Of a stretch of DNA of 64,000 nt, positions 1 through 11,411 are shown in pieces. How positions within the stretch are numbered: the stretch's first letter is position 1; every line of letters starts with the position of its first letter. The position numbers were made by a program, and so were the translations under genes. Origin of the DNA: Endotrypanum monterogeii (taxonomy: Eukaryota; Euglenozoa; Kinetoplastea; Trypanosomatida; Trypanosomatidae); contig CM007347.1 in the NCBI GenBank assembly GCA_000333855.2, positions 399,219-463,218 on the forward strand. Reading direction: 5' to 3'. Below the pieces are notes generated by a model that saw only the letters and a list, made by a program, of their open reading frames with translations, did no database searches and had not been told where the DNA came from.

Positions 1-81
1 GTAACGGTAACGGTAACGTAACGTACTACCTTAACTAACTAAACGTAAGTAAGTACGTAACGTAAGTACGACACACGAGAC

Positions 82-157
<76 letters not shown>

Positions 158-2752
158 CCTACACACATCCAAGCAAACAGACCTGTGAGCCTTTCGCATC
201 ATCACTACCCCTCAGTAGTCGCTAGGGAAGCAGAGAAGGAAGAAGCCAGGCGGTGAAAGGGAATAAGTTATCGAAAAAAAAAAACTGCGCCACAACAATC
301 AAAAATAATTTGAAAAATGAAGCAACTCCCTTTACGTTGCAGTTCAAGGAAGCATCGAAATAATAAAATGTAAAATGTGGTGACACAAAAAAAAAAAAGG
401 AGTAGGAGGGAAGGGGAAAATCTTTCATGAGAAACATTTTGAAGAAAAAAGAGCAACAGAAATCTTTTTTTTTTTTTGAAACTACATGGAGTAAAAAAAA
501 AAACTAGCAACATGAGTAGGGCATCTTTTTTTTTCACGCGTTCGACGCCCTTGAAGAAAGTCGATGAAGTAATAAAGGCATGGGGTTAGATAAAGAAAAA
601 AGCATGTTCGAAGGATACCTTCAAAGAACATTGCACCAGCTACATCCAGAAAGCAAACGAAAAAATACCGCTGGATGAAAGGCAGTTTTTTTTTTCCAGT
701 TGTGAGAGGGAGAGGGGGCAGGGGCGAGGGGCGAGGAAGAGCAAAAAAATATCCACTGTTGAGATCCTCATTGTGGTACACGCAGAGTGATATCAGAACC
801 CTGCTATGAAAAAGCCCCAGGAAGATGGGGAGAGGCAAAAGCAAATTTTCAACGTAAGGGAGAAGGGAAGGGTGACGCTGTAGATTCCTTTTCGATTCTC
901 CCCCCCCCTCCCCTCCCCCCCCCCGCCCACACACACAACAGACACGTAGAGATATGTGGCGGTGGACAGGTGCGGAATCCCTCCCAACCCTTCGCGTGCA
1001 ACATACTACTCCCTCTGAGACCAGTATGCTTTGTTCAGGCACACTACAGCACATCTCCTGTGGTGGCTGACAGAATGACCCGCACTTGAAGCCTCCTGAC
1101 CCATTCTTTTGTTTCTTTCGTACTATGTGGTCACCCTCTGGAAAATAAGAGAACACGCAGTTTCCCTTCTCTTTGTCCTTCCGCATTCCGGTGGCGCTGT
1201 CATGTCACAGTGACTGGCGCGTGTGTAGGCTATCACACCCGGGGCGCTTACATGATTCCTTGGGCTCATGGTCTTCAGCCTCTTTATGACCCCACACACA
1301 TTCAACAGAAATGTGTTTTGGAAGGAAGGGAAAGGTCACTTGTAGAAACATGAAAAAAAAAAAAACATTATAAACACATAGACAGCAACAACCGTCACTC
1401 TCCCCCCTCCACCTCCCCCCGACCCTCAGCGTGACGAAGGAGAGAGTGATGGGAAGGGTCAACATACAAAACGAATATATTCCATAAACAAAAATAAAAA
1501 CAGATAAGGCTGACAATAAAATGGGTAATAAAGGTCCACAACAAGAAAAGACTTGAGAAAATAATATAATAGGGAAAACAAAAACACAAATATTGAAGAG
1601 ATACCATGTCTTGAAGAAATAAAGGGAAGCGGGTACGTTCGCATCATTCATCGACCTTGGTTCATCACGGGGCGAGGGGCACGCAAAGCAGCAGGAGGAG
1701 GACATGATGATTCACGGTAATATATATATTTCCTCGTCGGTATACCTAGTCCTCAGGAGGGGGGGGGAACTAGTGCACACACACCTGGACATCTGCGGTG
1801 GGCAAAAGAATGTACAAAATAATAGAAGCCAACCATTCACGTGCTACCGGGACGCGCGGGAAGAAGGAGTGCGCACTGTGAGGATCTTCGATGCAGAAGC
1901 CAGCATGTAGCAATTTTGAAAAATCAAAATTAGGGATCAAATGAAACCTCTCATGCACCATGCGTGTCCAAAATAAAGAGGCACTTGTCGGAACCGATAT
2001 CCAAGGTCGAGAAAGCGATAGTGCAGTGCGAAAAGCGGGGCCGTACTCCATGTTTTTTTTTTATATAAGATCCCCGTGAGCAATGAACAAGAGTAGAGTT
2101 TCCTTGCGCGTGTGTATAAGTGTGTACTTATTTTTCCCCCTTACCAGGGAAACGGTGAAACAAATCGAGGTATCACCCAGACAAAGAAGGTGCTGTGCGC
2201 CTCAACAATAGAACCTCGCTGGTGCAACTGGCTACTCTTTCGTCCTCGCAGCAGGTCTCTCAGCTAACCTCTCACACTCGGTATCTCCGCCCACCTCACC
2301 CCCGAACTCCCGCACGCCTACCCATAGCCCTTTTAAATTTTTCTTCACTATGGACCAGTACAATCGTTCACCAACATAAACCGTAAAAAAAAAAAAAAAC
2401 TATGTAGAGGAGAAAACGCAGAACTAAATTTACGGACAGCACCCGCTGAATGGGGATGCTTTGTGAGGCAAAGTGCAACAGAAAAAAAGGCCTACATTCA
2501 ACACACAGACAGACAGAGATCACTCAAGTCAGAGAAAAAAAGGATTTTTTTTCCAAAGACACTACGACCTTACCTGGGGGAGAAAAAAAACTAAGGGCTG
2601 TCGATGCCTTCGGAGCTCCCATCTCTCGACTGCCAAAGGCACCTTTCGCCGTCTCTCCTGGATCACCCGAGGGTCAAAAAAAAAAAATTGAAAAGAAGGG
2701 GGGACAGGTTCGGAACAAAGCGCACACGGAAGCCTCTACACCCACACTAACG
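1..2752. other. Non-coding 3' flank downstream of the ABCA gene
   Basis: No gene can be supported here. The stretch has many A or T homopolymers of 8-15 bases, a long (AC)n tract, pyrimidine/purine-rich blocks and G/C runs (for example 900-925). Short open frames on both strands translate into Phe/Leu/Ser- or Lys-rich low-complexity peptides and have no recognisable domain. It lies 3' of the ABCA transporter stop codon, so part of it should be that gene's 3' UTR. The first about 75 bases are an odd GTAAC/ACGTA-type low-complexity sequence resembling the flanks of the gap at 26351. Confidence 0.75.
83..155. repeat. (AC)n microsatellite, about 73 bp
   Basis: Uninterrupted CA/AC dinucleotide repeat seen directly, the longest simple repeat in the window. 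It follows immediately on the unusual low-complexity stretch that opens the window. Confidence 0.97.
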
Positions 2753-5700
2753 TTAGACCCCACCGCACCAGCAGGGGCAGCAACAGCACTTTTTCTCGTT
2801 TTCCACGCGCTGCGCGAACTCCTCCTCTTGCTGACGCTCGGCCTCCTCGCTGATGCGCATGAAGACTTGCTCAATCGATGTCTGTGAAACGTTGTAGTCT
2901 CGAATCCGCAGCTGCACTTTCCGCTTCTCCATTTCAGTGAAGACGCTCGACAGCAGCACGGTCTTTGGGAGCTCATAAGTGAAGCGCCCAGCGCGCACCT
3001 CCATCAGTACGCCCGCGGGAAAAACCTCTTTGAAAAAATGCTCTAAGGCCGCCATCGCCGCCGGTGTGTCATCCTCCAACCGCACCATAACCTCGAACCC
3101 CTTCCCGTACTTGTCCTTCAAATGAGTCTTATCTCCGATGCACCGCAACGACCCATCCACCATGATTGCGACCCGGTCCGCCAGCGCCTCCACCTCCTCG
3201 AGGTGGTGTGTTGTCAGTACAACGGAGCAGTTGTCCGCCACCGTTTGTATCGCATTCCACAACCCGCGACGCGCAATAGGGTCCATTCCAGCCGACGGCT
3301 CGTCGAAGAACACTACTCGGGGCCCCCCAATCAGCGAGATGGCAACCGACAGTTTGCGCCGGTTGCCACCGCTCAGCTCATGCGACTTCACGTTCCGATA
3401 CTCCGTCAGGCCGCATAATTGTACAAGACCATGAACAACCTTGTCCCGTGTTTTCGACGAGATACCCCGCACACCAGCATACAGGTACAGGTGCTCCTCT
3501 ACCGTAAGCAGGTCCAGGCATGCATCGAACTGCGGACAGTACCCAATGCACTGCAATGCCTCCTTGCTCTGCTTCACAATGTCATGGCCACACAGGTAGG
3601 CTCGCCCGGCGGTTGGGTAGAACTCCTGGCACAGAATCGATATTGTTGTTGTCTTGCCAGCGCCGTTGGTGCCGAGAAACCCAAACACCTGCCCGGGTTG
3701 CACACCAAACGTGAGGTTCCGCACAGCAACCTTCCCGTTAGCGTACTCCTTCCGCAGGTTGACCACGCGCACGAGATCGCTCTGGCGCTCAGTGCTCTCC
3801 AACACAGCACGACGTTCCAACGTGACGTCCTCGTCTTCGTTCTCGACCATCTCTGGGGAAGCATCAGGGTCGTGGAATAGCCTCTGGCTGCGCTGCCGAC
3901 GCCCAGGGTGGTCGATGAAGAGCGTGATGCCAATAAAGAAGGGAATCTCGATTGCCATGTAGACACAGTTCCACCCCACGATACCCATTTCCCACGCACT
4001 AAGGTCCTTTTGGAATGCACGAAGCAAATCCGTGGATGCAAGGTTGCTGATTGAGTCGCCAATGCAAAAGCTAGGAATAACACGGAGTATCCAGCGAAGA
4101 GCATTGGCCACATTCCTCGTCGAATCGTTCATCGACAACGCCGCGATGGCCAATACAAGTAGGAAGCCGACAATGAAGTTGACTAGCATAACGACATTCT
4201 GGGCAGTGGAGTGACTATCGAAGGCGAAACTCAGCGCGTACGCCATAAAAATTCCCGAGACCCCGTAGAGCAAAAACACCACCATCGTTGCGCCAATGTT
4301 GTCCGAGCCGATGTACTCATTACGGGAAAAAATACCAAAACAAGCGAGGACGAGTCCTATGGTGATCAAGTACGAGCAGAAATCGAACAACGAGTTGGCA
4401 CCCCAAAAGGTGTAGAAACTCAAACCAGAAACGTTCTGTAAGTGTCGTGCCTTGCACTCACGCTCCTTCACAATCCAGCCCACAAAGGTGGACGGAATGA
4501 AAGTGAAGGGAACCATAATCATCAACGACATCATCATCGAGTACAGAGAGGATATAACCTGCTGCTGCTGCGCAGTCCTGGGAAACGGTGCAACCACGGT
4601 GGTGAAACTCGGGCCACCTGCGCCAGCTAAACGGCGAACGTAAGAAGAAAAGAAGTTGTGGGTTTCGATGGCCACTTCGTGTAGAGCCGACGCGTTATAG
4701 AAGATATTGTGATACGGGTCAGTGCTGGCCACTGCGGCGCACGAAATAGCCCCGTAGCGCTCGTCGGGGTGTGTGTTGTACGTAACGCGCAGCTTCTCAG
4801 AGAAATCACTGACAGTTGGCGTGTCCGTCCATACATCCATGCGCACTCTTGAGGAAAACGGCGTTGCTAGGTCGAGAACACCCTCGCAGTTCGCAACGGG
4901 TATCTCCACCGTCGTCCCGTAGATGTCGCTGCTCACCTCTATCGTCGGCCAATTGAACAGCTGCACGAGCGAGAGCAGCATCGTGAGAAGCACGCACACG
5001 ACGGGGCAGACGATTTGGAAAAACTGCGTGCGCCGGTCGCGCAGCGCGTTCCAGAAGCGCTTCACCATCATCGCACGGAACTGCAGCCAACGCCGCGTCC
5101 ACCGTCCTTTCTCTATTTCTACGTCCCAGACAGCCTCCGCCGCGATAGCCTTCTCCTTCTCTGCCACCTCGCTCGCGTCGTAGTCCTCGTCCTGGCCTTC
5201 CGCTATCTTAATGAATACCTCCTCCAGAGTTGTTGCCGACAGCGAGTATGCCTTGATGCCGAGATTGGAGATGCCCCTCTCCACGGCGCTGAGAAGCTCG
5301 GGAAACACAGTCTTCGAGGCCATCGGCAAGCGGTATGCAGCCTCACCTGCGCCGCTTCTCACCGTCTCTGCCTCCGGCACAAACATTCGCACCATCTGCT
5401 CGATCGGCCCACGCGGTGTGTGCGACCCAATCGACATCGTTAGCACAAATCCAACCCCAAGCTTCGACTTTAAGAACATGTTTGATCCGGAGCACTGCAG
5501 CCTCCCAGCGCTCATGATCGCCACCTTGTCACCGAGTAGGTCTGCCTCATCCATGAAGTGCGTCGTTAGCAGAATTGCGTGGTGCTTCGACATTTCCTTC
5601 AGTAGCGACCACGTATGCCGCCGCGCGCCAGCGTCCATTCCAGCTGTCGGCTCGTCCAGGAACAGAACCCGGCTTCCACCGACAAACGCAACTGCAACCG

Positions 5701-8416
5701 ACAGCTTCCGCTTCTGCCCCCCGGACAACGCTTTGGACAAGTAGTGCTCCTTGTCCTCAAGGTCCACAGCAACAAGCAGCCGCCGGATCGCGTCCTCCTT
5801 CTCCGATCCACTGAGCCCCTTGATCCCAGCGTAATAGGACAGGTGCTCCCGCACTGTCAGCTGCGGCCAGAGGATGTTGTGCTGTGGGCAATACCCGATA
5901 TCCTGCCGCACAGCTCTCAGCTCGTGCCGCACGGAGTGCCCAAACACAAAGCAGTCCCCGCTGTCGGCCTCCAGCATTCCAGTCATCATGTTTATCGTTG
6001 TCGACTTTCCTGCTCCGTTGTGACCCAGTAGCACCGATATTTCACCCTCCCTCAGGGACCAGAAAAGGTTGTTTACCGAGATGAACGACTTGCCACTGCG
6101 TCTGAACTTCTTCCGCAAACCTCGGACCCGCACCGCTGCACCCTCCTCCTCCTCCGATTTCTCCTCCTCAAACACGCCATCCTTGGCGCGTCCATCTTCC
6201 CTGCCACTGGCATGTGGCGCGCGGCGCCGGCAGAAGCACCATCGCACAGGGTCAATAATAAAGAAGAAGGGATTCTTAGTCGCACCCCAGTCCTTAGGGA
6301 TGACGCAGTCCAGATACATCATGAGTACCAGGTACACAAAGATGTCCACTACGAGGAACACATACGCGACAATAAGTTTGGGATCGTCTCGGAAATAAAC
6401 AAGCGCAGAAGAATCAGCGCCACCCGTCATCTCATGATCTAGGAGCAGCGACAAGCCCGTGGCAAGTGCACTCGGGCTCAGGACCATGATACCTATCTTG
6501 GCACTGCTGCTGGGGTTTGGCATAGCGAAAAGCGGTATCGACAGCAAAAAGTAGCAAATGGGTGCAATGATAGACGCCAGCCGCGCCTTGCTGAAGAACG
6601 CTGCAATCACGCCGGACAACATCATCGTCGACCACGAAAAGAACAAGAATATAAAGAAGATGTACGCTGGGTTGGTGAGTGGCATGTACGAAAACCGTAA
6701 GATGATCATCGCTATCGCCGATAAGACAATATACCAGATACCATAAACCAAAAACCAAGCCAAGTACATGATCGATTCAGAGAGGCCCATGATCAGCATA
6801 GCCTCGCGGATGCGCAGCTCCTTCTCGAGGACGATCCGCTTTGTGAGCTGCGAAACCGGATAGAGGTACCCAAGTACCAGCATTAGCGGCACCAGCGAAG
6901 AAGCCATCGTCAAAAATTGGCGCATAGAGTACGCCACTGTAGGCATGGGTGTGTACGCTAGTGGCTTCGTCTCTGGCTGTACTAGCACACTTGTGATGTA
7001 GTGATTGTACACAAGTGTCTGCAGCGTTGCATAGCCGGAAGTGATATAGAGGTGGTTGTTCTCTGATTCGATCCCGCCAATATAATTTTTGACAATACTA
7101 CTCGCCGTCCGTGGCAGGGATGACGCGTTGACCATAATGCGGGCGTCGAACTCGCCAGTGGTGTACTTAGCTAAGCTTACAATGCCCCACGACGGTGGAT
7201 CGCCAGATGCTTGCGACCGGACACGTGATACCGCATCCGCTTCCGTCGCGAACGTGCCACCATACACGTTTGGGAAAAGCGTCGACTTCGTATTCAGGTA
7301 CGCCACCAACGACGTCACCTCTGGCGATTGGGGCGCAAAGTATAGTAGGCCGCCATAAGAGAAGGGAGTATTCGGTGGGATCTTTCCACCCATCGTGATC
7401 CAGTGAGAGGCAATCAGCGTATCCAGAGACAGGATCGGTGCTGTGCTCCCAGACACGCCTGCCATTAGCTGGATAACTAACAATGGAGCCGTCGGGGTGT
7501 AGCACAACCCAGGCGGGATACCGGGGGCTGTAGGGCAGTCATACGTTTGCCCCGGCAAACACGCAGTCACGCCGGGTATGGAAGCTGTCGAGGGTCCGTT
7601 GTAGCATAAGGAGCTCGTGATGGCGGCACTCATCGCAGAAATACTAGTCGGTCTATTAGCGGCGTAATACATAGCTCCTTCACCGCTCACAGTACCAAAA
7701 ATGAGGCTCAGCAAGACGGAGCCGATAATGAAAATGATCGGCATGATGAGCTCGCATACCGTAGATACCCATTCTCGCTTCATCAGAATCAAAACGCGGA
7801 GAATAGTTTGCCCGAGTTGCCGAGAGCACCCCGCCGGAGGATGACGCGGCAGTGCGCTGCTAGCGGTGCCTTTGGCATTGGCGGCAGCAACGGCGTCTGT
7901 ACTGGGCTGAGAAACACTGAGCTCGCCGTCCGTGTCCCCCGATGGGACCTGCAGTATGTTCTCCCCAGAAACATCCTCGCTCATGACCCAGTTGCGTGAG
8001 GAGGAGGACGACGCAATGCCCCCCGTACCGAGGTCGGTCGAGATCATTACGTTTGGTTGGTATTGCGGTGATTGCGCCATGACATTCCCACTGCCCGAAT
8101 CCAGTGCAGCCTTCCTGCTCATCGGGCTGCACGTATCACGCACAACAACACCAGGCCTCTCCTCCACAGAAACTCCCTCACGGGGACTAAAATCTGTCTC
8201 CTCAGTCTGCTTACTAGCGACGCGTTGGAAACGCTCAAGGTGCGCCGCAATCGTTGGAGTACACGAGGGGCCTCTCTCCTTAACCAATGGCATCAACACC
8301 AGTTCCGAAGTGAAGGGGTTAGTCCCGGGCCTCTCAACAGAGCTATGCGCCGACTTTGAAAGCGTGTATTGGACGTCCAGGATATTCGACGGCGAGTGAT
8401 CCAGAACGCGAGACAT
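2753..8416 (-). CDS. ABC transporter, subfamily A (full-length ABCA)
   Basis: A full ABC exporter-type protein of 1887 residues, with two membrane domains and two ATPase domains. Membrane segments begin near residue 220 and are followed by a large extracytoplasmic loop rich in Ser, Pro and Cys (about 245-500), the usual ABCA architecture. ATPase domain 1 shows Walker A GHNGAGKS (about 797), signature LSGGQ (about 895) and Walker B VLFLDEPTAGMD (about 918). Domain 2 shows GTNGAGKT (about 1580), signature LSGGN (about 1679) and VVFFDEPSAGMD (about 1701). Both sites look catalytically competent. ABCA proteins move lipids across membranes; in Leishmania family members have been tied to phospholipid traffic. 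The substrate here cannot be read from sequence. Oddities are a long Ser-rich cytosolic N terminus of about 200 residues and a C-terminal CCCCPCWC cluster. The start is the first in-frame ATG; a later in-frame ATG inside the Ser-rich region is possible. Confidence 0.95.
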   Translation of the reverse strand: MSRVLDHSPSNILDVQYTLSKSAHSSVERPGTNPFTSELVLMPLVKERGPSCTPTIAAHLERFQRVASKQTEETDFSPREGVSVEERPGVVVRDTCSPMSRKAALDSGSGNVMAQSPQYQPNVMISTDLGTGGIASSSSSRNWVMSEDVSGENILQVPSGDTDGELSVSQPSTDAVAAANAKGTASSALPRHPPAGCSRQLGQTILRVLILMKREWVSTVCELIMPIIFIIGSVLLSLIFGTVSGEGAMYYAANRPTSISAMSAAITSSLCYNGPSTASIPGVTACLPGQTYDCPTAPGIPPGLCYTPTAPLLVIQLMAGVSGSTAPILSLDTLIASHWITMGGKIPPNTPFSYGGLLYFAPQSPEVTSLVAYLNTKSTLFPNVYGGTFATEADAVSRVRSQASGDPPSWGIVSLAKYTTGEFDARIMVNASSLPRTASSIVKNYIGGIESENNHLYITSGYATLQTLVYNHYITSVLVQPETKPLAYTPMPTVAYSMRQFLTMASSLVPLMLVLGYLYPVSQLTKRIVLEKELRIREAMLIMGLSESIMYLAWFLVYGIWYIVLSAIAMIILRFSYMPLTNPAYIFFIFLFFSWSTMMLSGVIAAFFSKARLASIIAPICYFLLSIPLFAMPNPSSSAKIGIMVLSPSALATGLSLLLDHEMTGGADSSALVYFRDDPKLIVAYVFLVVDIFVYLVLMMYLDCVIPKDWGATKNPFFFIIDPVRWCFCRRRAPHASGREDGRAKDGVFEEEKSEEEEGAAVRVRGLRKKFRRSGKSFISVNNLFWSLREGEISVLLGHNGAGKSTTINMMTGMLEADSGDCFVFGHSVRHELRAVRQDIGYCPQHNILWPQLTVREHLSYYAGIKGLSGSEKEDAIRRLLVAVDLEDKEHYLSKALSGGQKRKLSVAVAFVGGSRVLFLDEPTAGMDAGARRHTWSLLKEMSKHHAILLTTHFMDEADLLGDKVAIMSAGRLQCSGSNMFLKSKLGVGFVLTMSIGSHTPRGPIEQMVRMFVPEAETVRSGAGEAAYRLPMASKTVFPELLSAVERGISNLGIKAYSLSATTLEEVFIKIAEGQDEDYDASEVAEKEKAIAAEAVWDVEIEKGRWTRRWLQFRAMMVKRFWNALRDRRTQFFQIVCPVVCVLLTMLLSLVQLFNWPTIEVSSDIYGTTVEIPVANCEGVLDLATPFSSRVRMDVWTDTPTVSDFSEKLRVTYNTHPDERYGAISCAAVASTDPYHNIFYNASALHEVAIETHNFFSSYVRRLAGAGGPSFTTVVAPFPRTAQQQQVISSLYSMMMSLMIMVPFTFIPSTFVGWIVKERECKARHLQNVSGLSFYTFWGANSLFDFCSYLITIGLVLACFGIFSRNEYIGSDNIGATMVVFLLYGVSGIFMAYALSFAFDSHSTAQNVVMLVNFIVGFLLVLAIAALSMNDSTRNVANALRWILRVIPSFCIGDSISNLASTDLLRAFQKDLSAWEMGIVGWNCVYMAIEIPFFIGITLFIDHPGRRQRSQRLFHDPDASPEMVENEDEDVTLERRAVLESTERQSDLVRVVNLRKEYANGKVAVRNLTFGVQPGQVFGFLGTNGAGKTTTISILCQEFYPTAGRAYLCGHDIVKQSKEALQCIGYCPQFDACLDLLTVEEHLYLYAGVRGISSKTRDKVVHGLVQLCGLTEYRNVKSHELSGGNRRKLSVAISLIGGPRVVFFDEPSAGMDPIARRGLWNAIQTVADNCSVVLTTHHLEEVEALADRVAIMVDGSLRCIGDKTHLKDKYGKGFEVMVRLEDDTPAAMAALEHFFKEVFPAGVLMEVRAGRFTYELPKTVLLSSVFTEMEKRKVQLRIRDYNVSQTSIEQVFMRISEEAERQQEEEFAQRVENEKKCCCCPCWCGGV

Positions 8417-8723
8417 GAACGGGGTGGATACAGACTGGCCTGAAGTGGGGAAGACCGACACGGCCAGCGGAGCGCCGACAACGCACGCGACCTGCTCGCC
8501 GTCAGTGCAGAACTTTAAAGGTGTAGACCCCACGTGGCAGCGCCGGAGATGTGTTCGGATAGCGTCCGCTCCAGGTTCAAGTATATCGTCTACGTCTTAT
8601 CAGATAGACAAGGCCGCAGTCGTCAAAATCAAAAGGGAGTGTTCGGGATGTAAAGAAATAGTGCACAAGAATGAGCAACAGACGTAAGCCCTGACTATCG
8701 ACAGTGGGTCTTTTTAACTGGAG

Positions 8724-8757
8724 CTGGTGTATGCAGGTGAAAGCAAAACAAGGAAAA
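8724..8757 (-). promoter_or_regulatory. Predicted spliced-leader acceptor for the ABCA gene
   Basis: On the minus strand a pyrimidine-rich run (TCTTTTTCCTTGTTTTGCTT) is followed by the first AG at 8725-8724. This would give a 5' UTR of about 307 nt before the ATG at 8416. Assignment follows the known trypanosomatid rule of polypyrimidine tract then first AG. Confidence 0.6.
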
Positions 8758-9067
8758 AGAGATGCACTGGTGTGTCTCGAGTTAAAATAAATATTTGAAT
8801 ATTTGTGTGTGTGTCTTTGTGTGTAAAGATACGGAACTTCACGCCTAATCAATGTGTAGTGCCGTAGAGGTCCGCAAAGGTGGGAAGGAATGTCTCGAGA
8901 ACCAAAAAAGGATGTGCGGTGATTTTTTTTTTCAATTGAGTAAAGACTTACCCAAACACTCACACGGGCAGAAAAAAAGTGATATCACCAAAAAGAAGAC
9001 CTGGAACACACAAATAGCAAACAAAATAAATGGAGGAAAAGGAAGCAAAGATAATCACACGAGATAA

Positions 9068-9071
<4 letters not shown>

Positions 9072-9109
<38 letters not shown>

Positions 9110-9128
9110 AGATATATATATATATATA
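9072..9128. repeat. (TA)n microsatellite with a TG interruption
   Basis: About 28 bp of TA, then TGTGTGTGTAGA, then about 16 bp more TA. Seen directly. Confidence 0.95.
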
Positions 9129-10033
9129 CCTACACGCAGGCAACAAAAATAATACCCAAAAATACCAAAAAAAAAAAAACGGAAGTGATAGGAAGTAAAT
9201 TAAAATAAAAAGGTGCCGATACCTTTAGGTTGGTTGATATTCAAAGGCCCGTTAATTCGGACAGCTACGCACCGAAGAAATGAAGAAAACGGAAAAAAAT
9301 TTAAAAAGAGGAACACGTGAGACGTTCAAGAGGAAAAGAGGGAAGGAGGGAACGGTAACCGTGCCCAATACAGTAAAATCGGAAGCAACTCAAAATAAAT
9401 ACGAGTTAACACGCGCAAGTGAGACTGGATGAGTGAAGTTAGTAGATTTGTTTCGGGGAAAACCCTCAACACACTAATCTCAGTCGCTATGCGGTGGGGG
9501 TGGGGGGGGGGGAGAGAGAGGAAAAAAAGGGGGAAAGAAAGACCGAGGTGGGGTAAAACTATGGTGGCGTAATAAAGTGAACGGTTGACGCACCCGACTT
9601 TTCCCCACTGTGCACTCGTCTTTTGTTTCCTTTGCTGGCTCCACGTATTTGACTATTGATATATACTCTCACTGACGTATCTGCCACTCTTCTTGTAGTC
9701 CCGAGGGAAACCTCAAGCCTCAAGTGGAAGACACCACTGAAAGAAACAATCAAACCTAAAATACTTTAAAAGAATGATATATGTAGACACCGGAGGGGAA
9801 GAATGAATGAACTATATACGTATACACTAAGGGGGAAAAAAATACAAAATGCACACCCAGTGCCTGACTCTCTCTCTCTCTCTCTCGCAGATAAACGCGG
9901 CGCACTTGCTCGGCTCCTCGAGTGACTGTGCGCACGCAGCCTCGCCTTACGAGGCTGGCGCTAGTAAGGAGAATAAGGAAATAGAAAACAGAGCTTTGAT
10001 GCAATGTCAAAGACAGAGAGTCCGCGCAGAGAA

Positions 10034-10092
10034 AATATATATATATAATATAATATATAATATAATATATAATATATAATATATATATATAG
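10034..10092. repeat. Imperfect (TA)n/(TAATA)n tract
   Basis: About 58 bp of only A and T, with TAATA units interrupting a TA repeat. Seen directly. Confidence 0.95.
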
Positions 10093-10884
10093 GGAGTGAT
10101 CCGGTTGAGGGGCACAAAACAGAGGAAACTATTTATATCAAGTAGAATACCTTCTGATTGTGGTGCAAGTTTGTGTTCAACACTGACAGCGTGTTGTCGT
10201 GGTTGATCAATATTTTTGTATCACGTATGACTGTGTCCAAATAAGCATGTGCGAGTGGGTGAGTGCTCGAGTGTATGTGGAGAGGGAGGAGAGGGGAGAG
10301 GGGAGAGGGGAAACTAATCTGACGCAGTTGTGCAGATGCGTTTGTTCTGCCGTAGTGTGATCACCAATGTGTGCAGTGAAGTGTCTTTATCACCCTCCAA
10401 AGGTTTGTAATATATTTATTTTGGCAATAGCAGGGGAGCAGGGATCGAGTGTCGAAGAAGAGAAGACGGGATAGAGGGAAATATGTCGGATGAACAGCGA
10501 AGCACGGTCATTACTGTCTACCGACAGTGGACAGACTCCAAAAACAGAGAAGGCTGGATAATAACTGAAAGATATTCAACTGCAAGGCAGAGCTCCGAAT
10601 GAAACGAAGAAAATTGATACTCCTTCTTTTTTTTTCCTTTGAAGTAGAGCGGATATTCCCTCCCCCTCCCCTCCTTTACCCTCCCTCCTCCGATGACACC
10701 TTCCACACCATCGTGTAGTGTCGTAGTAGGGCATCCACCTCCCTTACCCACTGGATAGACTTTTAAAATAACGTCGCAGGCAGATTTTTTTTTTTTGTGG
10801 TTAAAAGAGAGAGATGAAGGGATAAAACAGTTGACAATGGCGAAAAAAACGTGAAACTCAGAAAGCAGCAGGCGATAAAATAAT

Positions 10885-10930
10885 ACACACACACACACAT
10901 ATAGATATATATATATGTGTGTGTGTGTGT
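10885..10930. repeat. (AC)n-TA-(GT)n inverted repeat
   Basis: An AC repeat runs into ATATAGATATATATAT and then into a GT repeat of matching length. The two arms are reverse complements, so the element can form a hairpin of about 19 bp stem. It lies in the intergenic region. Confidence 0.9.
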
Positions 10931-11393
10931 AAGAGAGGGATAGGGCGGTGGCAAACGCACCCAAAATGGCACGCATCGCTGATAAGGTTCACACATGAGG
11001 GTATTCACCTGCTCTCCCTGTTGAGGTAAAGTATTTTGTGGGAGGAATGAGCGATACCTGCATTCCTGTATCTCCGCGCTGCTATAAAAAGCAGGAATGA
11101 ATGGAGACGTCATAAGTATACACGTGCCACAGATCACCGGTGTTCCTCCGGGATTGGGAGGAAATGAGGCAAGAGAAAGAAGCCATTTTTCGGCGCCTTG
11201 TGTAGTGTTCGTTTTCCTTGGTTGTTGCGAAGTTGTCCTTGGTGTCACAGAGTACGCAACTGAGGTACAAGTCATTGAGGTTCGATGCAAGCGGGGAGTC
11301 GATGAGGCATTCCTCCGCCTTAGTGCAAAGAAAAACTCTCTTGAAGTTGCTGAGCGGGAAAAAAAAAGAGAGGGAAAAATTCATTAGCACACA

Positions 11394-11411
11394 CATGCAT
11401 GCATGCATGCA
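11394..11411. repeat. (GCAT)n short tandem repeat
   Basis: Four to five copies of the self-complementary tetranucleotide GCAT/TGCA. Seen directly. Confidence 0.9.

Noticed and set aside
482..1186. 234-codon minus-strand frame near the window start
   Set aside because: Phe/Leu/Pro-rich translation of homopolymers and pyrimidine tracts; no acceptor plus ATG arrangement.
8417..8533. N-terminal extension of the ABCA frame starting at GTG
   Set aside because: Nuclear genes of this group use ATG; the extension is more likely 5' UTR. The same reasoning removed GTG-started extensions on several other genes.
11280..11310. GGTTCGAT resembling a tRNA B box
   Set aside because: No matching A box or cloverleaf pairing nearby; rest of the B-box consensus is missing.
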